64,000 nt of DNA from an uncultured Bacteroides sp. (lineage in GTDB: Bacteria; Bacteroidota; Bacteroidia; Bacteroidales; Bacteroidaceae), in contig NZ_CAJUHF010000011.1 of the NCBI RefSeq assembly GCF_910585845.1, forward strand, positions 1 to 64,000, read 5' to 3'. The position numbers were made by a program, and so were the translations under genes. Position 1 is the stretch's first letter; every line of letters begins with the position of its first letter. Positions 16,784 through 24,542 of the stretch are shown here, one piece after another. The notes under the pieces were generated by a model that was given only the letters and a program-made list of their open reading frames with translations, searched no databases and was not told the origin of the DNA.

Positions 16784-17899
16784 TTAGCTGTTTAAATTAT
16801 TCGTTTTAATCTCCCAAAAACCGTTTCTTTTGCCGTTTTTGCGCTCGATGATGCCTTTTTCGGTCAAATTTACGGTAATGGTCTTGACTGTTCTCTCAGA
16901 TTTGCCTATATGCGCAGCGATTTCTTTTTGCGTAGCTTTAGGCTGTTCTCGCAAGAAGTTGAGCACGGCAACTTCTTCCAAAGTGCAACTCAAAGTGCAA
17001 ATATTACACTTTGAAGCAACGTCATTGGATGTACTTGCACTTTGAATGTTTTGCGAAGAAGATTCCTGCACAAGCATTGTCCGATTCTTTAGCTCGTTAT
17101 GCTCATGTAGAATCAAGTTCCGGAAGAATGCTTCAATATATTCGGTAGTAGCATAAATGCCTTTGCTCAAATTGTTGTAGTTGGCACGAACCAAGGCATT
17201 ACGGAAATACCATGAATGATTGGCAAACGCTTCGTTGCTGATGTCGAAACCAAATGTGCGCAGGTATTTGATTGTGAACACTGCCGTGGTACGGGTGTTC
17301 CCCTCACCAAAAGCGTGAATTTGCCAAACTCCGGATATAAACTTGGCGATATGCGTGATAGCGTCGCTAATGTTCAAATCCTTATAGCTGAAATTCTTCT
17401 CCTGCATAAAATCATAATCAAGAGTTTCTCGTATGCTGTCGGCACTGGCATAAAGTACGGTCTCACCTTTCAGCACCCACTCCTTTTTGGTGATATTGTA
17501 ATCCCTGACCTTTCCTGCGAATTTATAGATACCTTGGAAAAGTCGGCGATGAATGGTGATATATTCAACAGGCGAGAATGTGAACGTCTTCTCCGACAAT
17601 ATCTCTGCGATACGTGCCGACACCTTATCGGCTTCTTCCGTTCTGTCTTCTATGTCAGCTCGGACAGTCTTAGACTGATAGTAACTATCAATAAGTTGTT
17701 TGGCTTCTTCGATAGTTATATCTCCCTCGATATGTTGACGAGCCGTTTGTATCAGATATTCAGACGGTTTCAAATCGTCCACCGCCTGCAATCCGATAGC
17801 AGTCTGCCAAGCATAGCCTTTTTCTCTTTTCTGAGGCTCACCCTGTCTTATATATTCTTCAAAGTCATTCATAATATAAATATAGCAATTTGACCACAA
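16784..17899 (-). CDS. fic: Fic-domain protein with C-terminal winged helix (copy 2)
   Basis: Residue-for-residue identical to the protein at 14114-15229: Fic loop HAFGEGNTRT and C-terminal HTH. In this copy the downstream neighbour is the full hsdS copy 1 instead of the half hsdS. Keeping two identical copies implies either very recent duplication or frequent homogenisation. Confidence 0.88.
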   Translation of the reverse strand: MWSNCYIYIMNDFEEYIRQGEPQKREKGYAWQTAIGLQAVDDLKPSEYLIQTARQHIEGDITIEEAKQLIDSYYQSKTVRADIEDRTEEADKVSARIAEILSEKTFTFSPVEYITIHRRLFQGIYKFAGKVRDYNITKKEWVLKGETVLYASADSIRETLDYDFMQEKNFSYKDLNISDAITHIAKFISGVWQIHAFGEGNTRTTAVFTIKYLRTFGFDISNEAFANHSWYFRNALVRANYNNLSKGIYATTEYIEAFFRNLILHEHNELKNRTMLVQESSSQNIQSASTSNDVASKCNICTLSCTLEEVAVLNFLREQPKATQKEIAAHIGKSERTVKTITVNLTEKGIIERKNGKRNGFWEIKTNNLNS

Positions 17900-17910
17900 A
17901 TAATCGTAGC

Positions 17911-18162
17911 CTATTGTACTTCGTTTACGTAGTTTTCAATTTCACGATTCCACTTTATTGTAACTACACCGTTCCTTATCTCTGGATAGAAATAGATTGA
18001 ATCTTTCTGAGAAGAAAGGTGTTGTGCATCTATTGAATAAATGCGTGTCCTTTTACCATCATTGACATTCATAATCAAAACATCAAAATCAGAACTACTT
18101 CCGTATTTTATCCTACATTTCTGACTTTTCCCTATATTTCTATTTATAATCTTTTCAATCAT
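17911..18162 (-). CDS. Small uncharacterised protein in the hsd operon (copy 2)
   Basis: Identical to the 83-residue protein at 15241-15492, in the same arrangement between hsdS and fic, 18 bp and 11 bp from its neighbours. Confidence 0.6.
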   Translation of the reverse strand: MIEKIINRNIGKSQKCRIKYGSSSDFDVLIMNVNDGKRTRIYSIDAQHLSSQKDSIYFYPEIRNGVVTIKWNREIENYVNEVQ

Positions 18163-18180
18163 ATTGCATTGTGTAAATGA

Positions 18181-19443
18181 TTAATAATCAAAACTCATAT
18201 TCCCAGACATTAGCTTAGGCAGGAGTGTATCACGGAGAGAAGCCAAACGAGAAATTTCTATTCCATTAGCTTGCTTTTTTGAAAGTAAGAGCGAAACAAC
18301 AAGATTAAACCTTGATATTATTTCTTTGGGTGGAATAACAAATAATTCTCTCTCTAGCAAACTATTGATATTTAAATTCTTTAGTCCATTAGAACCATTT
18401 TCATATATAAACATCACTTTTTTGTCGTAAAGATATTGCCACAAAAGGTAAAAGAATAAAGAAAAACTTTCTTTAATCTCCAACGATTTGCAGAAGTTTG
18501 TACATATCAGCGCATTATCGCAATCTGCAATAAAAGTTTTATCAATTAGTACAATACGACCTGTCGATTGAGTTGGCGAACCACCGGAAATTTCTACAAC
18601 AACATTTCCATCACAAAGAGTTTTCTCCCTAAAATTCTTTTCCAAGATATAGCGAATAGGCATTTTGCCTTTGCTTCCTTCTTTAATATCAGGAAAATCT
18701 GCACCTCTCATACAAAATGTCCTCATCGTGTGGTTTCCCATCTGTTCATCCTTACCCCAATCCCCGGATTTAACTTTTTCAACGAGGTATTTCAATGGCT
18801 TTACATTCCATCCATATGGTCTTCTCCCAAAGTCATCATCCACAAATTCGCCATCCTTAAACGGCTCGAAATCCACGAACCAAGCCTTGAACAACGCCTG
18901 CGCCTGCTGCTCTAAATTATCATTTATACGGCGGTTCAACTCGATTTTGTCATCAAAAGATGACAGAATAGACGAAATGCGTTTTTGTTCATTTATACTT
19001 GGTGCCATAAATGAATAATTCCTCATTGTTTCCAATGATACATTCTTAATTGTTGTGCCTGTAGCTAAATGTGTTATTGTATCTTTAAATTGTTGCGAGG
19101 CAATAACATAATATATAAAATTCAGGTCGAAATTATCTGCCACATTAAAGTAACAAGCACTTTTACCTAAAATGCATGCTTCTCCCTTATATTTTGCAAC
19201 ATTGCCGATTGTACCATTAATAGAAACCAATATAGTTCGCGGGGTTAGATTTTTTCTATACTTATTAGCTTCATATTCTGAAACACGCTTTGTTGAATCC
19301 TTTATCTCAATTTTTCCATCAACAAGATTATTCCCATTGATAAAAAACACAGTTCCATTTTCGTCATATTTTGGAGTTCCATGTAAACCATCACCCAAAA
19401 TGGTAGTTACATCCTTTAATTGGTATTCTTTCCACTCTTCCAT
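18181..19443 (-). CDS. hsdS: Type I specificity subunit HsdS (copy 2)
   Basis: Identical 420-residue product to 15511-16773. The start used here is the ATG at 19443 (MEEWKEYQ), the same as in copy 1. An in-frame ATG at 19473 would add ten residues only in this copy and lies inside the end of the upstream PD-(D/E)XK gene, so it is less likely. The two-TRD layout is intact. Confidence 0.92.
   Translation of the reverse strand: MEEWKEYQLKDVTTILGDGLHGTPKYDENGTVFFINGNNLVDGKIEIKDSTKRVSEYEANKYRKNLTPRTILVSINGTIGNVAKYKGEACILGKSACYFNVADNFDLNFIYYVIASQQFKDTITHLATGTTIKNVSLETMRNYSFMAPSINEQKRISSILSSFDDKIELNRRINDNLEQQAQALFKAWFVDFEPFKDGEFVDDDFGRRPYGWNVKPLKYLVEKVKSGDWGKDEQMGNHTMRTFCMRGADFPDIKEGSKGKMPIRYILEKNFREKTLCDGNVVVEISGGSPTQSTGRIVLIDKTFIADCDNALICTNFCKSLEIKESFSLFFYLLWQYLYDKKVMFIYENGSNGLKNLNINSLLERELFVIPPKEIISRFNLVVSLLLSKKQANGIEISRLASLRDTLLPKLMSGNMSFDY
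18913..18926. other. Candidate hsdS recombination motif, site 3
   Basis: TAAATTATCATTTA inside the central conserved helix of hsdS copy 2. Confidence 0.5.
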
Positions 19444-19453
19444 AAATGAGAAT

Positions 19454-20554
19454 TTAGCTGTTTGTTTGACCATCTAATGTGGCTTCTATCTCTTTGATTG
19501 ATGGCATTGTTCCTTCAACCTTTTCAGGATAGAGTTTTTCAAGCTCATATTCGGATATTCCGAGAGGCTGACTACTTGATTCTAACGCATATTGAGCCAA
19601 CGTATTGCTTTTCTGCTTGCAAATGAGTAATCCTATTGTCGGATTATCGCGCCCCTCCTTGCGAAGAAGATGATTGCAAGCAACAACATAACCGCCTAAT
19701 TGACCGGCATCAGCAAAGTCAAACTCTCCGATTTTTACCTCTACTACCACATAGCAAGACAATTTAAGATTGTAGAAAAGCAAGTCTATAAACTTCTCTT
19801 TCTCTGCTATTTGCAAGCGATATTCTTTGCCTACATAGGCGAAACCTGTGCCAAGCTCCAACAGAAAGTTTGTGATATTGGTGAGCAATGTATCTTTTAG
19901 TAGTCGTTCATTATATTTTCCTCGTAATCCCGTGAATGAGAAATCGTAGGGGTCGCGTGTTAGTTCCTGCGCCAAATCGCTATCCACATCAGGGAGCGTA
20001 CTCTTGAAATTTGTGAGAGCCTTTCCGCTGCGCTCATACAGATTTGTGCCTAATACATTGAGTAATATATCCCTGCTCCATCCATTCTCTAATGTTTGGC
20101 GGACATAGAACAAAGCCTTGTCTGAATCAGTCGAACATTTGTCTATGATATAACGATGATGTCCCCAAGGAATAGAGAATAAATCAGAATATAATCTTTC
20201 CACAAGCTGTGGAAGATTTTCTTTCTCAGATTCTTCCACAATTTGTGGAAGAATCGCAATCTGTTGTTTATAAAGAGTATAGAAACGTTTTGCGTAACGG
20301 ATTGATGTTTCAGATAATCCTTCCACATCAGGCATTTCATGGCGCAAGTCACGGCTTAATGTAGCGTAAAACTTACTGCCATACTTGTTATCTGCTTGCT
20401 TTTCTTCAATATCTTTACCAAGTTCCCAATAATAGCGAAGCAATTCTCTATTCACTTTTATAGCCGCCTTGATTTGGCTGCCACGATAACGCTTTACAAG
20501 CTCTTTAACCCATAAAGTGTAATCCTTATCTAATATGCCGATAGATTTAACCAT
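19454..20554 (-). CDS. YhcG/DUF1016-type PD-(D/E)XK protein
   Basis: A 366-residue protein. The N-terminal helical domain (about 1-165) shows the DUF1016 block VNRELLRYYWELGKDI. The C-terminal nuclease-like domain (about 190-345) contains FIDLLFYN, then YVVVEVKIGEFDFADAGQL, giving the D...ExK catalytic signature. YhcG-type proteins are frequently encoded within type I restriction loci between hsdM and hsdR; their job is unsettled. Placed here between a partial hsdS and a full hsdS, it is probably an accessory of the restriction system. The last ten codons overlap the optional long start of hsdS copy 2. The nuclease motif is intact. Confidence 0.87.
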   Translation of the reverse strand: MVKSIGILDKDYTLWVKELVKRYRGSQIKAAIKVNRELLRYYWELGKDIEEKQADNKYGSKFYATLSRDLRHEMPDVEGLSETSIRYAKRFYTLYKQQIAILPQIVEESEKENLPQLVERLYSDLFSIPWGHHRYIIDKCSTDSDKALFYVRQTLENGWSRDILLNVLGTNLYERSGKALTNFKSTLPDVDSDLAQELTRDPYDFSFTGLRGKYNERLLKDTLLTNITNFLLELGTGFAYVGKEYRLQIAEKEKFIDLLFYNLKLSCYVVVEVKIGEFDFADAGQLGGYVVACNHLLRKEGRDNPTIGLLICKQKSNTLAQYALESSSQPLGISEYELEKLYPEKVEGTMPSIKEIEATLDGQTNS

Positions 20555-20569
20555 TTTATTTCTCCGTTT

Positions 20570-21352
20570 TTATTCACTAATTTTTAGTTCACCAGACATT
20601 AGCTGTGGGAGAAGCGTGTCACGCATCTTTGCCAACCTTGCATTTTCAAGACTGTTAGAAAGTATCGTTTTGATAAAAGGAAGAACTATGTCTCCATACC
20701 TTTTTACATACGGACTTTCATTTGAGTATATTGGAAGACACTCAATATCTTTTGTATTTATACCGGGGATTGCAGCCTTTCCTCCAATTGAATTTAATTG
20801 GTTCATAATGTATGGTGTACGCATATAAAAATATGCAAACGCATTATAAGCGTTATCCATTAAGTCCAAGATGAAGACATGCTCATTGATATACATTTCG
20901 TTGAAAGGAAATCCTTCTCCAAAGATAGAGAAATTTGGAATAAAATATCCCGGTTTGCCTCCGTCTTTGTAAATCAATAGCTCATATCCATTTATCTTTC
21001 CCTTTTTTATAGTTTGAGCATATTCTTTTGGAATGTACTTTGTCTTAGAATAGTCATAATACCCCAATCCTTTGATATTTTCCGCCCCAATGCTTGGAAC
21101 GCCTTCAAAGGTTGCACCACCTTTGGGTCTTTTTCCACTTTCTATATTGTGAGGTATATCTTCGATGTAAACTATTGGTAACTCTTTGGGGGTACTACCG
21201 AGAGCTGAATCTACAAATTCACCGCCTCTGAATGGCTCGAAGTCTACGAACCACGACTTGAACAACGCCTGCGCCTGCTGCTCTAAATTATCATTTCCTT
21301 GTCTGTTTTTCAGGAAAGATGAGCCACTGTTATGTGTCAAACAATACCACAT
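20570..21352 (-). pseudogene. hsdS: Partial HsdS (C-terminal TRD only)
   Basis: From about residue 20 this reads NDNLEQQAQALFKSWFVDFE and continues through a second-position TRD to LAKMRDTLLPQLMSGELKIS, the C-terminal conserved region. The first ~19 residues (MWYCLTHNSGSSFLKNRQG) are unrelated to HsdS and come from sequence next to the recombinase stop. Homology begins exactly at the 13 bp motif 21284-21296. It therefore looks like the 3' half of an hsdS whose 5' half was exchanged away, complementary to the 5' half at 13546-14103. It could act as a donor cassette for TRD2 or be translated as a half subunit. Its TRD2 differs from that of the full genes. Confidence 0.82.
21284..21296. other. 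Candidate hsdS recombination motif, site 4
   Basis: TAAATTATCATTT marks the exact 5' limit of HsdS homology in the partial gene, 58 bp from the recombinase stop codon. Confidence 0.55.
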
Positions 21353-21353
21353 G

Positions 21354-22346
21354 CTAATTTATGAATTTACGGTGTGAGAGTTTGACATTGTTTTGATTCA
21401 CCATTGCATAGTGCATGGTAGTATCAATCTTGACATGACCAAGTAAGCGTTGCACTTGTTCCACAGGCATACCTTTGTCGATAGCCATTGTTGCCAATGT
21501 ACGGCGAAACTTGTGAGGATGAACACGCACGATCTTTGCAGAGCGGCCAATTTTGCGCAGACGAGTTTCTACCCCCGAAATCTCCAAGCGTTTATGCGGT
21601 TTAGCTAAAGAGACAAAAAGAGCCTTATTTCTGTCTTTGCGAGAAGCTAAGTATTGTTGTAGATGAATCTTTGCACGGGCATTGAAGTAAACGATGCGTT
21701 CCTTGTTACCCTTGCCAAATACGATACATTCACGCTCTGTGAAGTTGATGTCTTCTCGATTGAGTTTTACCAATTCGCCTACACGCATACCAGTTGAAGC
21801 TAGTAAGTCGATAATGGCAAGATCGCGGATTTTAGTACAATTGTCACGGAGCTGTTCGATATTCTCATCACTCAATACCTCTTTTACCTGTGTACCTGTT
21901 TTTACTTTGTGTATTCTGCGGACGGGACTTTTGATAATGTAGTCCTCTTCTTCGAGCCAAGAAAAAAATGAGGAAAATATCCGACGGATATTGTCAATAG
22001 TCACTTTACTTGATTTGTTTTTTCGCTGGAATACGGCAAGGTAGGCTCTAATGTCCTCGGTCGTGTAGTCAGTCACCTTTTTAGGCATCTTCTTGAATAG
22101 CTGTCGAATGGTAGAGCCATAGTATTTGATTGTCGGGGTAGTGCAACCCTCCACTTGTTTTGCAGACAGAAATATGTCAAGCAGGCGGTCGTTAGACGCT
22201 GCATTTTCGTGCAGTGTCTCGCCGTCTTCGGTAATAGTGTATTGGCTTACAATTTGAAGCAATACGCTATTAAGGTGAGTTACTTGTTCAAAACTTAACA
22301 CTTCTGTCATTGCGGTGCTGATTTCCTGAATTAATTTTTCTTTCAT
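21354..22346 (-). CDS. Tyrosine site-specific recombinase associated with hsdS
   Basis: A 330-residue XerC/D-like recombinase with a complete active site. Arg I is in STGMRVGELVKL (about 191), followed by the catalytic Lys region, then HKFRR (about 277-281, His and Arg II), GHVKIDTTMHYA (about 303) with the GH and the Tyr nucleophile. The N-terminal core-binding domain spans about 50-150. It differs from the truncated element integrase at the window start. Its place inside the operon, directly next to hsdM and a partial hsdS, is typical of Bacteroides type I loci whose hsdS genes are rearranged by a dedicated recombinase. The likely substrate is the 13-14 bp motif repeated in the hsdS genes; that is inference. 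Confidence 0.9.
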   Translation of the reverse strand: MKEKLIQEISTAMTEVLSFEQVTHLNSVLLQIVSQYTITEDGETLHENAASNDRLLDIFLSAKQVEGCTTPTIKYYGSTIRQLFKKMPKKVTDYTTEDIRAYLAVFQRKNKSSKVTIDNIRRIFSSFFSWLEEEDYIIKSPVRRIHKVKTGTQVKEVLSDENIEQLRDNCTKIRDLAIIDLLASTGMRVGELVKLNREDINFTERECIVFGKGNKERIVYFNARAKIHLQQYLASRKDRNKALFVSLAKPHKRLEISGVETRLRKIGRSAKIVRVHPHKFRRTLATMAIDKGMPVEQVQRLLGHVKIDTTMHYAMVNQNNVKLSHRKFIN

Positions 22347-22392
22347 ATTCTTCGTTATTATATGGTGAACCTAACGAAGAGTAGAAGCTATA

Positions 22393-23934
22393 TCACTTGA
22401 CGGTGAAGCCGATTTTTGCCAATTGCTTGCGGATTTCGTCTTCGAGCGTGTGCGACTGGGCGAATAAATCAGACAGTTCGGAAGTGAGGCGTTCCATTTT
22501 TTCTTGAAATGGTTCGCCGTCTTCCTCCACTTCGGCTATGCCGACATAACGTCCGGGGGTGAGGATAAAATCTTGCTTCTCTATATCCTTGATTGTTGCA
22601 ATGGCTGAAAATCCCTTTTCGGTTTCAAGCGTTCCAGCACGGAACTGCTCAAAAGTATCTGCGATACGTGCGATGTCATTGCCATGCTCCTCCGTTTCTT
22701 CTCCACAAGAGAGTTCACGGTGTGTGCGGTCTTTCATATAGCCCATGTTACGAGCATCTATGAAAAGCGTTTTGCCCGGTTGTGCTTTCTTTTTTGTCAA
22801 AAACCACAAGCAACAAGGTATCTGCACATTGTAGAACAGTTGGGATGGCATGGCGATAATACCTTCCACCAAATCGGCTTTGACAATGTTTTCACGAATA
22901 TCTCCCTCTGTTCCCTGTTGTGAGGATAGCGAGCCATTGGCAAGAACCAAGCCGATGCGTCCATTGTCTGCCAAGTGATACAACATGTGTTGCATCCATG
23001 CAAAGTTGGCATTTCCCTCCGGTGGTATACCGTATTGCCAACGTGGGTCGTCACGTAACTGGTCACCACCCCATTTGGAAATATTAAACGGTGGATTTGC
23101 CATTACGAAATCCGCTTTCAAGAATGGATGTTTGTCATCGTGAAAGGAATCCCCGAAACTATCGCCAAAATTGGCTTCAATTCCACAAATGGCAAGGTTC
23201 ATTTGCGCTAATTTCCACGTATTGCTGTTAAGCTCCTGGCCATAAACGGATATTTTATTGATATTACCCTGATGGCGTTCAATAAACTTACTACTCTGCA
23301 CAAACATACCGCCCGAACCACAAGCAGGGTCAAAGATTTTTCCCTTATAAGGCTGAATAACTTCAACTATGGTACGGACTACACATGAAGGGGTGTAGAA
23401 CTCACCACCTTTCTTGCCTTCTTCACGGGCAAATTCTCCAAGAAAATATTCATATACGCGTCCAAGCACATCACGAGCTTCCGAACCTGTAAAGTGGAGG
23501 TTGTTTTCAAAAATATCAATTACGTTACCCAAGCGGCGTTTATCTAGTTCTGGACGAGCATAGTTCTTGGGAAGAATGCCTTTGAGCTGCTTGTTTTCTT
23601 TCTCCAATGCTTCCATTGCCGCATCAACGACAGCTCCGATTTCGGCAGTAAGTGAGGCATTGACAACTTTCTCCCAACGAGCATCGACAGGAACAAAGAA
23701 TATGTTATCGCCAATATATTCGTCTGGGTCTTCCTCAAAGCCTTCACCTTCAGCAACAAGTTCGTCATGCTTAACTTTGAAGCAGTCGTTGATATATTTT
23801 AGGAACACAAGTCCAAGTACCACACTTTTATACTCGGCTGCATCAAGATTGCCACGTAATTCGTTTGCCGAATCCCACAATGTTTGCTCGATGGTTTTCT
23901 TTACTACGTCCTTTGTTTTTGTCTTTTTTGCCAT
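22393..23934 (-). CDS. hsdM: Type I DNA methyltransferase, M subunit
   Basis: A 513-residue adenine N6-methyltransferase. The N-terminal HsdM domain (TIEQTLWDSANELRGNLDAA, about 14-33) is followed by the SAM-binding motif I FDPACGSGGMF (about 203) and the catalytic NPPF in MANPPFNISKWGG (about 280). A C-terminal helical tail docks to HsdS. It is the first gene of the leftward hsd operon (hsdM, recombinase, partial hsdS, PD-(D/E)XK, hsdS/ORF/fic twice, half hsdS, hsdR). Motifs are intact. A TAACTTTG box on the minus strand at 24070-24077 may be its promoter. Confidence 0.95.
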   Translation of the reverse strand: MAKKTKTKDVVKKTIEQTLWDSANELRGNLDAAEYKSVVLGLVFLKYINDCFKVKHDELVAEGEGFEEDPDEYIGDNIFFVPVDARWEKVVNASLTAEIGAVVDAAMEALEKENKQLKGILPKNYARPELDKRRLGNVIDIFENNLHFTGSEARDVLGRVYEYFLGEFAREEGKKGGEFYTPSCVVRTIVEVIQPYKGKIFDPACGSGGMFVQSSKFIERHQGNINKISVYGQELNSNTWKLAQMNLAICGIEANFGDSFGDSFHDDKHPFLKADFVMANPPFNISKWGGDQLRDDPRWQYGIPPEGNANFAWMQHMLYHLADNGRIGLVLANGSLSSQQGTEGDIRENIVKADLVEGIIAMPSQLFYNVQIPCCLWFLTKKKAQPGKTLFIDARNMGYMKDRTHRELSCGEETEEHGNDIARIADTFEQFRAGTLETEKGFSAIATIKDIEKQDFILTPGRYVGIAEVEEDGEPFQEKMERLTSELSDLFAQSHTLEDEIRKQLAKIGFTVK

Positions 23935-24069
23935 TGTCGTATATAAAAGCGGAAAACTCCGCCGCTATCCCTGCGAGGCTGACCAAAGCCCATAAGACAG
24001 CGAAGGAGTTTCATATGTTGCTTTATCGTTTTTATTCTTCAGGTCATTAGCGCAGTTGAATTTTGATTG

Positions 24070-24077
24070 CAAAGTTA
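24070..24077 (-). promoter_or_regulatory. Possible -7 box of the hsd operon
   Basis: TAACTTTG on the minus strand, 136 bp upstream of hsdM. A matching TTTG at -33 is not seen, so the call rests on the -7 element and position. Confidence 0.4.
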
Positions 24078-24388
24078 ACACCTTTTTCCCGATTTTCCTT
24101 GCGTAATTCAAGAAAATGTGTACATGCATGTGAAAAATACGAAGGTTTTGTGTGCTATAAATACAAAGACAAAATAGTGATACTAAAATGGTACTAAATT
24201 GCAAACTTTTGCTTCGATTTCGTTTATAAAAGAATGAATATCAATTTGTTGTAAAAATGTGTGTTTTGTTGCCCAGTGTATGTGGCGTTTGCTTCTCTTC
24301 CCTATTTATTTCCGTTTTTCTGTTTTTGTATCTTTCTTTGTCTTATGTTTCAATAATTTTTCTTTTCTTTGCAAAGGAGCAGTTTGGG

Positions 24389-24419
24389 AAGTGGAGAGGG
24401 AGCTCTCAATTCTCTACTT
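24389..24419. promoter_or_regulatory. Inverted repeat upstream of the TonB receptor gene
   Basis: AAGTGGAGA (24389-24397) and TCTCTACTT (24411-24419) are complementary (one G-T), flanking a GAGCTC palindrome. There is no U-tract. It could be an operator for the receptor gene that starts at 24543. The remainder of the 608 bp gap 23935-24542 is T-rich and shows no gene. Confidence 0.35.
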
Positions 24420-24542
24420 ACTAATAGTGTGATCTGTAATTTTGGTATACATAACAGTAATTTGTTTATAAGAAATAAGGGATACAATTCCTATTTTTGT
24501 GACCTAAATTAATAGTATTAGGTAAGAACGTTTTCAGTAAAG

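Larger units (their letters stand above)
14101..19440. repeat. Exact tandem duplication, two 2,670 bp units
   Basis: Bases 14101-16770 and 16771-19440 appear identical throughout; all three genes in each unit translate identically. Each unit carries fic, an 83-codon gene and a full hsdS. The unit boundaries coincide with a 26 bp direct repeat (14098-14123, 16768-16793, 19438-19463) that covers the end of the upstream gene and the start codon of the hsdS after it. After the third copy the sequence continues into the PD-(D/E)XK gene. Unequal recombination at this repeat would create and collapse the duplication; an assembly artefact is the alternative. Confidence 0.93.

Noticed and set aside
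13546..21352. Invertible hsdS shufflon
   Set aside because: All hsdS segments and the shared motif are in the same orientation, so inversion cannot occur between them in this arrangement; deletion or duplication can.
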